Source: Candidatus Poribacteria bacterium
GTDB lineage: Bacteria; Poribacteria; WGA-4E; WGA-3G
DNA: 41,445 nucleotides
Direction of reading: 5' to 3'
Assembly: GCA_003635195.1 (NCBI GenBank)
Contig: PYIY01000060.1
Span: 1-41,445, forward strand
Shown: positions 7,794-15,444 of the stretch, piece by piece
Layout of the letters: each line of letters opens with the position of its first letter
Position numbering within the stretch: position 1 is the first letter of the stretch
Translations under genes and position numbers: made by a program
The notes under the pieces: model-generated
What the model saw: only the letters and a program-made list of their open reading frames with translations
Database searches by the model: none
Told to the model about the DNA's origin: nothing

Positions 7794-8156
7794 ATGACAC
7801 GTATTGCAAGTGAGCAGGTCAGCAACGATAATGCGCCAGAACAACATGTTAAGCATACACAGTTTCAATCTGTCGAAATAGTCGATCAAGTCTTTGAGGA
7901 ACCTTATACTGCCTATGTAACAAAAAAATCTGCTGGATGGCGCGGATGGATTCCTGACATTCCAGAAGTAGAGTGCGAGGCGAGGAGCAAAAAAGAACTA
8001 TTGAAAACGCTCACAATCAAACTCCGTGAAGCCTTAGAGGCTCGTGAGAAAGCTTGGGATAAACAACTCGAAGAAGATATAAAAGCAGGGAAACTTGACC
8101 ATCTAAGCGAGGAAGCACTTGAAGAGATAAAGGCTGGAAAGGTTATTGATTTATAA
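7794..8156 (+). CDS. HicB-like antitoxin of TA module 2
   Basis: A 120-residue paralogue of the antitoxin at 641-952. It has an N-terminal extension of about 25 residues. Then comes the HicB-like core (GWRGWIPDIPEVECEARSKKELL) and a charged helical tail ending AGKLDHLSEEALEEIKAGKVIDL. ATG at 7794 is chosen because a full AGGAGG lies 8 bases upstream; an upstream in-frame start at 7728 has no such site. The stop overlaps the toxin start by 11 bases. The different operator arms and diverged tails suggest the two modules may be insulated from each other, which is inference. Confidence 0.75.
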   Translation: MTRIASEQVSNDNAPEQHVKHTQFQSVEIVDQVFEEPYTAYVTKKSAGWRGWIPDIPEVECEARSKKELLKTLTIKLREALEAREKAWDKQLEEDIKAGKLDHLSEEALEEIKAGKVIDL

Positions 8157-8403
8157 AACAACCCGTCAGTTTTGGGATCGTTATCGCAAACTTCCACGAG
8201 AAATTCAAAACCGCGCAAACAAGCAATTTGAACGCCTAAAGCAAAATCCAAACCATCCTTCGCTCATGTTAAAGAAAACCCGACAGGGCAATTATTGGTC
8301 TGCAAGAGTCAATGATGATTACCGAGCGTTGGCAATTGAACATGAGGGCATTTTAACTTGGTTCTGGATCGGAAAACCCGACGGGTATGATAGGCGGATT
8401 TGA
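8146..8403 (+). CDS. RelE/ParE-superfamily toxin of TA module 2
   Basis: An 85-residue basic protein starting at a TTG inside the antitoxin gene. It shares the YRKLP, LKQNPNHPSLMLKK, YWSARVNDDYRALA and WFWIGKPDGYDR blocks with the toxin at 937-1206. It has QGN before YWSARV where the other copy is two residues shorter. This is the normal length and fold pattern for RelE/ParE-type toxins. No separate ribosome site is evident, so synthesis probably depends on translation of the antitoxin. Target (mRNA or gyrase) is unknown. Confidence 0.75.
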   Translation: MIYKTTRQFWDRYRKLPREIQNRANKQFERLKQNPNHPSLMLKKTRQGNYWSARVNDDYRALAIEHEGILTWFWIGKPDGYDRRI

Positions 8404-8787
8404 TAAGTGTGCCGCATGATCCCCATTTTCATTAAAGAGGGAGCGTAAGTTGATATGGGAGCGATTCGGTTGGTGAAAGTTCATCCTTCCCTGTTATGAG
8501 GGTGATATAGTAATCTCTATAGCGAAGTCGCTGTCCTTCAATAGGTTTAGGTTTTATTAGTTGATTTTGTAATTATCATGCCCATATGTGATCTGAACTA
8601 CAAGATCCTCTAACTTCAGGCAAGAAAGAAATCAGTCCATTGCTATTTTCTAGAAATCCGCGAAATCCGTGTAATCCGAGAAAATCCGTGATTCAGACAA
8701 TGAACGTGTTCCCCCTCCAACCGAACTTCCGACAAAAATTTACACACTCTATTTCTGAATATAAGCCGAACCAGAGCAGGCTTGTCT
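8404..8787. other. Intergenic region between convergent genes
   Basis: No convincing gene. A short open frame of 131 codons from 8640 runs into the antisense of the next gene and has no ribosome site. The only structure I see is the 9-base degenerate repeat listed at 8653-8701. Confidence 0.5.
8653..8701 (+). repeat. Degenerate 9-bp tandem repeat (ATCCG type)
   Basis: Units GAAATCCGC, GAAATCCGT, GTAATCCGA and GAAAATCCGT follow one another and end in GATTCAGACAAT. The terminal ATCCG(T/C)GATTCAGACAAT also occurs at 29036-29053, and a related run with GTAATCCTG and AAAATCTTG units lies at 40446-40477. It is a dispersed intergenic repeat family. Confidence 0.6.
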
Positions 8788-9798
8788 CTACCGATCCTCA
8801 ATCATCTCACGAACGGGTGGATTCGCTGGTTCTACCGGTTCAGGACGCTGCTCCAGCCACCACGCAAAGACGACAACGAGACACGCAAGCACCATCGCAC
8901 CCAGTGCCATCGGAATACCTGTTGATTTCCCGTCACTCGCATCAATCTGAGATTTGGCAACAACCGCAGATACTATGGCAGCAACAGCCAGCACAAGGTT
9001 TACAGTCCACGGCACTTGGAAAAGCACGGCAATGAGTGAAGCTACCGCAACAGTAAGGCTCAATTGCGCGAGCGGATGGTAAGGGGGTGCATCCGCTTCC
9101 TCAGCATCGGTTCGCTGACGTGAAACAGGTGTAGGTGCGCCCTCTTGATACGTCATCTCAATGAGGCGGATAAACTCTGCGAGGAGTTTCTCTTCCTGAA
9201 TCCATTCAAAGAGATCAGGGTATTCGTGACGGAGAAGGATCACAAACTCTTGGCGTTGCGCACTAAAATCGGTAAACTCTTCCCAATCGTTCTCTGGGAC
9301 AGTAACATACGGTTCGGGACCGACGCGGAGTTCATATCCCTGTCCGGCAACATAGACGACACTACCGATGCCTTCACGTGCTGCCATTGTGAGTTCTGAT
9401 AAATCACCAGGATCAGAATCTTGGTTTGTATCTTCCTGCACCACAGCCATATCGCGTTGTTTGAGTGCTTCGGCTGTTTCTTCGGATTGTGCTACCATTT
9501 CGCTATCCGTGACAGCTACACCGATACGACTCACCAGTTCCATCGCTGTCACTTCATGTTCAGGATCCACGAGAAGCACGGTTTGGCCTTCCTCTTTTAA
9601 TTCAAGTGGACGGCACCGGATCTGTTGCGCTTTCAAAGTAGTTTGAATCAGGTTCGCTTCCCACTCATCGCTGGTGCGGTGGATTTCTACCCACTCATGG
9701 GTATCACCGATAGCTTCGCCGAACAATTGGGATACCTGTCTGACTTGCCCTTGACTCGCTTGGGCACCCTGTGGTGGACTAACCGTTTTTTCTCTCAT
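8788..9798 (-). CDS. DUF2007-like / DUF4190-like membrane protein
   Basis: A 336-residue protein. Residues about 36-90 (VEIHRTSDEWEANLIQTTLKAQQIRCRPL ... TVLLVDPEHEVTAMELV) look like the small DUF2007 domain, often called a putative signal-transducing domain. A central soluble region of about 150 residues with acidic stretches follows. The C-terminal 90 residues carry three hydrophobic segments separated by AKSQIDASDGKSTGIPMALGA, the layout of DUF4190 membrane domains. The C-terminus is short and charged. The gene follows the glycosyltransferase gene on the same strand after 165 bases that contain a decayed mobile-repeat fragment. A function cannot be assigned; domain names are from pattern recognition. 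Confidence 0.65.
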   Translation of the reverse strand: MREKTVSPPQGAQASQGQVRQVSQLFGEAIGDTHEWVEIHRTSDEWEANLIQTTLKAQQIRCRPLELKEEGQTVLLVDPEHEVTAMELVSRIGVAVTDSEMVAQSEETAEALKQRDMAVVQEDTNQDSDPGDLSELTMAAREGIGSVVYVAGQGYELRVGPEPYVTVPENDWEEFTDFSAQRQEFVILLRHEYPDLFEWIQEEKLLAEFIRLIEMTYQEGAPTPVSRQRTDAEEADAPPYHPLAQLSLTVAVASLIAVLFQVPWTVNLVLAVAAIVSAVVAKSQIDASDGKSTGIPMALGAMVLACLVVVFAWWLEQRPEPVEPANPPVREMIEDR

Positions 9799-9838
9799 AA
9801 TAACTCCTTTAGGCCGTGAAGAAATCTCTTAATATGTT

Positions 9839-9902
9839 TAGGACTTACGCCAAATCCGTTCATTTACTTGCCGAATTGGAAGTGTTTTTGCTTGGGTGTT
9901 TC
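9839..9902 (+). repeat. Decayed MITE fragment
   Basis: TAGGACTTACGC at 9839-9850 matches the terminal repeat of the 112-bp element at 35976-36087. The internal stretch at 9882-9902 (GTGTTTTTGCT then GGGTGTTTC) matches the interior of the same element. No opposite terminal repeat or target duplication is visible, so this looks like a truncated or diverged copy. Confidence 0.55.
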
Positions 9903-9963
9903 CCCTAGGAAGATTGGAAGTGTGGGAAGATCCCTCCATTCTTCCCTTCCTTCCATCCTTTCA

Positions 9964-11166
9964 TCACTCAATATTCATTTTGTGCGTCTGTCCTGACGCT
10001 GTTAACAATTCTGTGTAGACCGTCTCTGTTAAAGCGGTATTCTTTTCACTACTAAATAGCTGCACGGCACGATCACGGGCGGCTTTTCCCATTGCTGTTA
10101 GTTGGTCTTGATCCGTTGCCAACGTTGCGATAGCCTCAGCAACTGCCGATGCGTCTTCAGGTGGCACTAAAATACCCGTTTCGGGTGTAACAAGTTCTTT
10201 GCTACCACCGAGCGGCGTTGCGATAACCGGTTTACCGACTGCCATTGCCTCAATAATAGTGCGGGGGCATGCTTCTGGAATGATTGACGGCACCAACACG
10301 ATGTCAAGCAGACTTGTTACGATACGTGTATCCGACAAAAATCCGGTGAAGATAACTGAATCTTCGATGCCTAAGTTGGCAACCTCCTGTTTAAGTGTGT
10401 CCATATAGTCAACGTCTTTTTGGAAATAAGGACCGCCTACGATGAGCAACTGGACATCTACCCTACCTTTGAGTTTCCGCATCGCACTGACTAAGACGTG
10501 GATGCCTTTTTCCGGTGTAATCCGGGTTACGACACCAACAAGCACTGGGGAACTGGATTCATCAGGAAAGAGTTCTGTTCGCAGCATCTCCACTTCTTCT
10601 TGTGATGCCTGAAAAGCGTCTAAATCCACGCCGTTATAGATGAGTGTTTGCTTTTTCGCAGGCGCGAAATCCCATCGCGTTGCCTCTGACACCAAAATCA
10701 CGCGATGCAGGAGTTTCTCACAGAGTTTGTCCAGAATCCCGTAAGAAGTCGCGTAGCGTTTGTGCATCAGAATAGGGATCCGATTTATTCTCGCAACAAT
10801 CCCGCCAAGGAGTGCCACCGAAAGTGAGTTCGCATGGATCAGGTCTATCGCATATCTCTTTACTATCCGATGGAGTTCAATGATAACCCGAAGTTGCCGA
10901 AAATCTTCAAGCAGGTCTCGCAGCGTGAACCGCTTTACTTTATCGGTTTTGTTATGTGCAGCAGGAAGAGATAGTGGGATCACACGCGCTGCTGTCTTTT
11001 CAACCTCCGTTGCGAAGGGACTGTCACCGAGACATCCGACAAAGGGTATAAAACGTTCCTTGTCTAATAGGTTTAGCAGGAGTAAAAGGCTCCGTTGCCC
11101 ACCCCCGATGCCTGAACCGCTATCAAGATATAGGATATTGGATTTCGATGTGTCGGATGTTTTCAT
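9964..11166 (-). CDS. Glycosyltransferase family 4 protein
   Basis: A 400-residue GT-B fold retaining glycosyltransferase. The N-terminal domain begins [24 protein letters not shown], the glycine-rich acceptor-side loop. The C-terminal nucleotide-sugar domain has GVVTRITPEKGIHVLVSAM, LLIVGGP and the E-x7-E signature EACPRTIIE followed by GKPVIATPLGGSKELV. Substrates are unknown; such enzymes build exopolysaccharide, glycolipids or O-antigen. A polysaccharide flippase lies 10 kb away but not in the same operon. The start overlaps the end of tsaE by 44 bases; it cannot move far downstream because the first beta strand begins at residue 10. Confidence 0.88.
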   Translation of the reverse strand: MKTSDTSKSNILYLDSGSGIGGGQRSLLLLLNLLDKERFIPFVGCLGDSPFATEVEKTAARVIPLSLPAAHNKTDKVKRFTLRDLLEDFRQLRVIIELHRIVKRYAIDLIHANSLSVALLGGIVARINRIPILMHKRYATSYGILDKLCEKLLHRVILVSEATRWDFAPAKKQTLIYNGVDLDAFQASQEEVEMLRTELFPDESSSPVLVGVVTRITPEKGIHVLVSAMRKLKGRVDVQLLIVGGPYFQKDVDYMDTLKQEVANLGIEDSVIFTGFLSDTRIVTSLLDIVLVPSIIPEACPRTIIEAMAVGKPVIATPLGGSKELVTPETGILVPPEDASAVAEAIATLATDQDQLTAMGKAARDRAVQLFSSEKNTALTETVYTELLTASGQTHKMNIE

Positions 11167-11623
11167 CTTCAGGCCTGTCTAATATTGATTCGGAAGCCTC
11201 AGCATCGGTGTGTGCGGTGTCCCCACTTGTCAGCGTTATGCGGATTTTTATGCAAGTATCGGGCAGTGCCTCTGCCATCCGCTCAGCCCACTCAATAATG
11301 CAAATTCCGTCGCCTTCTACATACTCGCTGAGTCCGAGTTCAGCAATCTCTTCGCTGTTTTCGAGGCGATATAGATCGATGTGATAGATAGGCACTTTCC
11401 CGTTATATTCGTTAATCAGAATGTATGAAGGGCTACTGACAATTTCATCGGGTGCGATTCCGGCACCGCGCGCGATCCCTTGCGTCAAACAAGTCTTGCC
11501 GGTTCCGAGATCGCCGATAAGCGCAATGACATCTCCTTGCTGAAGTGTTTTGCCGATTTTTTTGCCAAGTGATTGGGTCTCTTCTGGACTCTCTGATTTA
11601 TAGTTTTCGTTTCTGTATTCCAT
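11123..11623 (-). CDS. tsaE: tRNA threonylcarbamoyladenosine biosynthesis ATPase TsaE
   Basis: A 166-residue P-loop ATPase. The Walker A motif is GDLGTGKT (about residues 42-49). Later landmarks are the [10 protein letters not shown] segment (switch-like), [10 protein letters not shown] and IIEWAERM, all characteristic of TsaE/YjeE. TsaE works with TsaB and TsaD to make t6A37 on ANN-decoding tRNAs; tsaB is present at 23260-23940 in a different operon. The C-terminal segment after CIKIRITL contains about 20 extra acidic residues before RHIEI, making it slightly longer than typical (about 150). The last 44 bases overlap the glycosyltransferase start, suggesting co-transcription. Confidence 0.92.
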   Translation of the reverse strand: MEYRNENYKSESPEETQSLGKKIGKTLQQGDVIALIGDLGTGKTCLTQGIARGAGIAPDEIVSSPSYILINEYNGKVPIYHIDLYRLENSEEIAELGLSEYVEGDGICIIEWAERMAEALPDTCIKIRITLTSGDTAHTDAEASESILDRPEDENIRHIEIQYPIS

Positions 11624-11662
11624 TATCGTTGCAATTTCTGAGAAAATAAAGGTATAGGATTT

Positions 11663-13246
11663 TTAAGCCCCGGCTGCACACCGCAAAATCGCCTCTTGTG
11701 TCAGGTTATTGTTGACGAATTCACCCGTGATTTTGCCTCCATGTAGCACCAAAACTCGGTCGCTCATGCCCAAAATCTCCGGTAGTTCGGAGGATACAAA
11801 CACAATCGCAACGCCGTCATCAGCGAGTTTTGCCATCAGTGCGTGAATTTCCGCTTTCGCACCGACATCAATACCACGTGTCGGTTCGTCGAGGAATAAC
11901 ACCTTCGGATGCGTCATCAACCATTTGCCTAAAACGACTTTCTGTTGGTTACCGCCGCTGAGGTGGTTTACAGGGACACCTAACGACGGGGTCTTAATCT
12001 GAAGCGAATCGGCATAGTGTTCGCTTTTTTCAGATGCAGCGTTGTGGTTGATTATTCCATAAGATGCAAGGTCTGCTGACAAACCGAGACTTGCCAGCGT
12101 CATGTTGTCGGTGACATCTACATCTAAGAGGAGTCCGTAACGTTTCCGATCTTCACTGACGAGTGCCATCCCCTGCGCTATCGCCTCGTGTGGGGAGTCA
12201 ATCTGAAGTGGGATACCATCTAAGAGGACCTGTCCGCTCCACTTACCGCTGTCCGCGCCAAAGATAGTGCTAATCAGCTCCGTTCTACCTGCGCCCATCA
12301 GTCCTGCGATGCCGAGAATCTCCCCACGTTGCACTTCAAAACTGACGTTTTCAAGTTGTGGTGGTTCTGATGGATAGGTGCTTAAATTTTCGACCCGTAG
12401 TACAACTTCCTCAGGATTGGAACCGTTTTCAGCGCGCGCCTGTCGTTTCGGAAAAAGGGTCGTTAGTTCCCTGCCAACCATCTGCGAGATTAAGGCATCT
12501 TCGGTACATTCAGGCGATTTAATAGATTGTGTGGCAACCGTTTTGCCGTCCCGTAGGACCGTCACTCGGTCAGCGATCTGAAAAATCTCCTTGAGTTTGT
12601 GGGTGATATAGATACACGCAACTCCTTTCTCTCGGAGTTGCGTCAGAATCTGACGGAGAATATCTACTTCACTTTCCGTCAAAGCGGCTGTCGGTTCGTC
12701 AAGCACAAGCAGCAGGGCGTTTCCAGATTGCAAACTGCGTCGCGGCTCAATATGGGCTTGCAAGCTACGCCCTAAGGCCTTCGCGATTTCTACGAGTTGC
12801 TGCTGCCCAATGCCGAGTTCATAGACGGGTTTTTGTAGCGGGATTGCCAGCCCAAACTGTGACAGGAGTTCACCCGCTTCGTGATAAAGACGCTGCCGAT
12901 CAATGACCCCAAATCGCCGCGGTTCCCTGCCGAGATAGATGTTCTCGGCGACGGTCATCTCCGGGATGAGTGCTAATTCCTGATGAATAATAGCGATCCC
13001 CGCGCGTTCTGCATCGCGAACGGCGTGGAATTGCTGTTCGGTGTCGTTGATACGCAAACTACCGCTGTAAGTGCTGTACGGATAGACACCGCCGAGAATC
13101 TTAATCAGTGTCGATTTACCAGCACCGTTTTCTCCACAGAGCGCGTGGATTTCACCCGAACGCACCTCAAAAGAGGCATGGTCTAAGGCACGCACCCCGG
13201 GAAAGTCTTTGGTGATTGCTTGCATCTGAAGAAGTGGTACTGTCAT
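11663..13246 (-). CDS. Sugar ABC transporter ATP-binding protein (RbsA/MglA type)
   Basis: A 527-residue protein with two ABC ATPase domains. Domain 1 has Walker A GENGAGKST (38-46), signature-like LGIGQQQ and Walker B LVLDEPTAAL. Domain 2 has a degenerate P-loop LMGAGRTEL, a canonical LSGGNQQK and LFLDEPTRGID. This is the layout of CUT2-class importers for ribose, galactose, xylose and similar sugars. No permease or binding-protein gene is adjacent, so the partner genes are elsewhere. Odd feature: between the domain 1 signature and Walker B there are about 15 extra residues (GRSLQAHIEPRRSLQSGN) compared with RbsA, coinciding with a dispersed DNA repeat. The insertion keeps the frame, so the protein may still work. 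Confidence 0.9.
   Translation of the reverse strand: MTVPLLQMQAITKDFPGVRALDHASFEVRSGEIHALCGENGAGKSTLIKILGGVYPYSTYSGSLRINDTEQQFHAVRDAERAGIAIIHQELALIPEMTVAENIYLGREPRRFGVIDRQRLYHEAGELLSQFGLAIPLQKPVYELGIGQQQLVEIAKALGRSLQAHIEPRRSLQSGNALLLVLDEPTAALTESEVDILRQILTQLREKGVACIYITHKLKEIFQIADRVTVLRDGKTVATQSIKSPECTEDALISQMVGRELTTLFPKRQARAENGSNPEEVVLRVENLSTYPSEPPQLENVSFEVQRGEILGIAGLMGAGRTELISTIFGADSGKWSGQVLLDGIPLQIDSPHEAIAQGMALVSEDRKRYGLLLDVDVTDNMTLASLGLSADLASYGIINHNAASEKSEHYADSLQIKTPSLGVPVNHLSGGNQQKVVLGKWLMTHPKVLFLDEPTRGIDVGAKAEIHALMAKLADDGVAIVFVSSELPEILGMSDRVLVLHGGKITGEFVNNNLTQEAILRCAAGA
12729..12771 (-). repeat. Dispersed palindromic repeat inserted in the ABC ATPase gene
   Basis: On the coding strand, GCGTAGCTTGCAAGCC (12771-12756) is identical over 16 bases to an intergenic sequence at 18018-18033. 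Its core GCTTGCAAGC is self-complementary. In the gene it is followed by an imperfect direct repeat (CGTAGCTTGCAA and CGCAGTTTGCAA, both encoding RSLQ). This gives an in-frame addition just before Walker B of the first ATPase domain. Confidence 0.55.
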
Positions 13247-13578
13247 TTCTCATCGACACTCCGGTACTCAATTTGCTGTTATTGTAGCAGAATCAGAGAT
13301 GTAAATCAAGTTTCCTGATAAAAATAAGTTTGCTTTCCTATACTATATGTGTTATTATATATAATGTAAATTTGAATTAAGAATATAGGTGAGCTGAACG
13401 CTCTTTGCTGACTGCTAATTACTGATGGCTGACTGCCGCTATCGTGTAAATAGCGATGCTTGACAAATCGGGTATAAAATGGTATGATGAGATAAATGTA
13501 TAGTGCGTAACATATATCTAAATATAGCATAAATCATTGATCTGAATATGAAATGAATCATTGATTTCGGAGGATATT
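13247..13578. other. Divergent intergenic region
   Basis: It lies between the ABC ATPase gene (leftward) and the unrecognised gene at 13579 (rightward). It holds an AT-rich stretch, a copy of the TGACTGCTGA-type dispersed repeat (13407-13440) and the strong promoter at 13460-13488. No gene is supported here. Confidence 0.55.
13460..13488 (+). promoter_or_regulatory. Strong sigma70-type promoter
   Basis: TTGACA (13460-13465), 17 bases, then TATGAT (13483-13488). The -35 is a perfect consensus match and the -10 differs at one position. It faces the gene starting at 13579, leaving a leader of about 85 bases with a GGAGG ribosome site. Confidence 0.75.
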
Positions 13579-14430
13579 ATGGCTGAAGAAAAAGAAAAAA
13601 AGGAAGAGATGGTACCAGTTACTGCTGAGTATGAAGTCGTTGATCAGGTGGATGATCAGGCTATCATTGAATTGATGACTGGACAGACGATTCAGGATTA
13701 TGTCTACTCTTTTAAACAGGGTGGACGTACCGTTGAAGGGTTGACCTTAGCGGGTATTAATGAAGCTGCCAATCGGCGCGGCGGTATCCAAGTCGAAGAG
13801 ATCGAGTATGAGGAACTTGAGAACTCTTGGATTGCGACTGCGAAGGCTGTGGACACAATCACAGGGTCATCGCGCTACGGTGCTTATGAGCAGGCGAAGA
13901 TGAGTGGGGGACGTTCCGATCCGTTCGCATTCACGAAAGCAATTCATAAAGCGCAACGGAATGCGATTAAGCAGTTAATACCTGTGCCGGTGATTCGCGA
14001 GGTACTCAACTTCTATTTGCATCGAAAAGCAGGGAGTGGCAATTCGGCACCACAACAGCAGATACCACAAGGTGGTGGAAATATCGCACAGGCGCAAAAA
14101 GCCACTTTCGCAATTGCAGCTAATCTCTCGGACCCGCTTGAGAAAAAGGGTATCACGAAAGCGGACCTCTGGAATTACATGAAACGCAAATGTGGCGTAG
14201 AATCCCGAAACGACATAAATGAGATGCAATGGACACAGCTTTCAGCAGAACTCAAGGCGGCGGAAACGACACCACAGTTACTAAATGACTTGTGTGAGCG
14301 CATCAAGCAATTGACAACGGCTTCCCAAGAAAGTGAAGTGCCAGCACCTGAAGAACCCGCAGACCAAGACACTGCAGCATCCAATGAAACAGAAGGGAAA
14401 ACCGCAGAAGCCCAAGGTGCGCCTTTTTAG
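13579..14430 (+). CDS. Unrecognised protein, possible recombination/ssDNA-annealing-like
   Basis: A 283-residue protein with no firm family call. Residues about 20-150 form an alpha/beta domain with Q.IQDYVYSFKQGGRTVEGLTLAGINEAANRRGG, a strand-rich segment, SSRYGAYEQ and FAFTKAIHKAQRNAIKQLIP. The KA.RNAI segment recalls phage/plasmid single-strand annealing proteins of the Rad52/DdrA type, a weak resemblance. A low-complexity Gln/Gly linker follows (about residues 155-175). Then comes a small helical module (TKADLWNYMKRKCGVESRNDINEMQWTQLSAEL) and a disordered acidic tail ending in GAPF, somewhat like SSB acidic tails. ATG 13579 has GGAGG just upstream; an in-frame TTG at 13561 is less likely. 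It has its own strong promoter and no phage neighbours. Confidence 0.7.
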   Translation: MAEEKEKKEEMVPVTAEYEVVDQVDDQAIIELMTGQTIQDYVYSFKQGGRTVEGLTLAGINEAANRRGGIQVEEIEYEELENSWIATAKAVDTITGSSRYGAYEQAKMSGGRSDPFAFTKAIHKAQRNAIKQLIPVPVIREVLNFYLHRKAGSGNSAPQQQIPQGGGNIAQAQKATFAIAANLSDPLEKKGITKADLWNYMKRKCGVESRNDINEMQWTQLSAELKAAETTPQLLNDLCERIKQLTTASQESEVPAPEEPADQDTAASNETEGKTAEAQGAPF

Positions 14431-14480
14431 TCCGATATAACGAAGTATCCGTGCTGCGTTATCTTTTCTCAATTGCCACT

Positions 14481-15368
14481 TTAGCAGCTCAGCAGATACT
14501 CTCGGCTCCGCAGGGCATCTCGCAAAGAATGGACAGTCGGTGTATTTTCAAGGAGCAGATCGCCAGTATAGTGCCGCGTTTTCAGGTGTTCCGCAATCGC
14601 ACGGAAGTTGACATAACCGTCGCCTACTTCTGAAAGGACCCCGGTTTCTGTTTTCTGTTTGAAATGCACCGACGTGAGATCTGTCATCTTGATAGTACGC
14701 CAGAATTCGGCTGGCGGATTTACCGTTGTGCCGTCAGCGCGGTATGTGTTCGTCTCGTCGTACGTGAGTTTCGCACCGCTTGCGACTGCTAACTCCAATG
14801 TCAGTGTAGCGGTTTGGCGAGCGTTCTCTACGGCGAAAATCATCGGATAGTCTGGTAGAAGCCTACTGTAATGTTTTAGGTTCGCAACCGCCGCAGATGC
14901 GTCAATGTCTCCTTCGGTTTCGAGGTCAACGAGACGGAGTCTCGGTCTCTCTGGACAGAGCAGATATGCTAACTTCTTCGCCTTGATTATCTGTTGTGTG
15001 TCCACCTCGCTGTCGGTTGGCTGTGAAAGCCAAGGGTGAGACATGGCATAACTCAGGGTGAGTCCAGATGCTTTTTCAGTGAAGGCGGCAATTTCCTTGA
15101 AAAGCGTGGGGTGCTTCGATTCATAAGACTGTTCAGTCCACACAGCATCACAAATGGTACGGAATTCAGCATCGGTGTACACAGACATCGCGATTTCGAG
15201 TTCCTGGATCAGTTGTCCGAATTCGGAGTTACGGAGGTAGTCGCCTTCGCGGACCTCCATATCCTTGAACCCGTTCGCCCCGAATTCCACCATGAGTTCA
15301 TCAAAGCGGGCCCCATTTGCTATCTCTTCAGCCCAGATATTGGTTACTATTCCGAGTTTTTCAAACAT
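14481..15368 (-). CDS. Sugar phosphate isomerase/epimerase family protein
   Basis: A 295-residue xylose-isomerase-like TIM barrel. The barrel starts at KLGIVTNIWAEE. Candidate metal ligands are Glu181 (FAVENAR), Asp204 (TYDETN), His235 (SVHFKQK) and Glu274 (LLLENTP), in the usual order and spacing. GDGYVNFRAIAEHL is the typical helix-preceding loop. It is not a close copy of the isomerase at 1258-2052. The substrate is unknown. A good ribosome site (AAAGGAA) precedes the ATG. It converges with the gene at 13579 and is divergent from tenA. Confidence 0.82.
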   Translation of the reverse strand: MFEKLGIVTNIWAEEIANGARFDELMVEFGANGFKDMEVREGDYLRNSEFGQLIQELEIAMSVYTDAEFRTICDAVWTEQSYESKHPTLFKEIAAFTEKASGLTLSYAMSHPWLSQPTDSEVDTQQIIKAKKLAYLLCPERPRLRLVDLETEGDIDASAAVANLKHYSRLLPDYPMIFAVENARQTATLTLELAVASGAKLTYDETNTYRADGTTVNPPAEFWRTIKMTDLTSVHFKQKTETGVLSEVGDGYVNFRAIAEHLKTRHYTGDLLLENTPTVHSLRDALRSREYLLSC

Positions 15369-15444
15369 TGATGTTTCCTTTTGTTGTTAAGGTGTGATAT
15401 ACAAAAAAGATTATAGCATATTTTTATAGGAGTTGATAATACAT

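Noticed and set aside
8640..9035. 131-residue open frame from the 8.6 kb gap
   Set aside because: It starts in the ATCCG repeat and runs antisense through the DUF2007/DUF4190-like gene.
11663..13246. ABC ATPase as a broken gene because of its odd insertion
   Set aside because: The frame is intact and all four nucleotide-binding motifs remain, so it is annotated as a gene with an insertion.
13306..13530. 74-residue leftward open frame in the gap before 13579
   Set aside because: It lies over AT-rich intergenic DNA, a dispersed repeat and a clear opposite-strand promoter. No ribosome site or family resemblance.
15369..15444. TPP riboswitch before tenA
   Set aside because: The gap is only 76 bases and no CUGAGA/ACCUGA-type thi-box pattern is visible.
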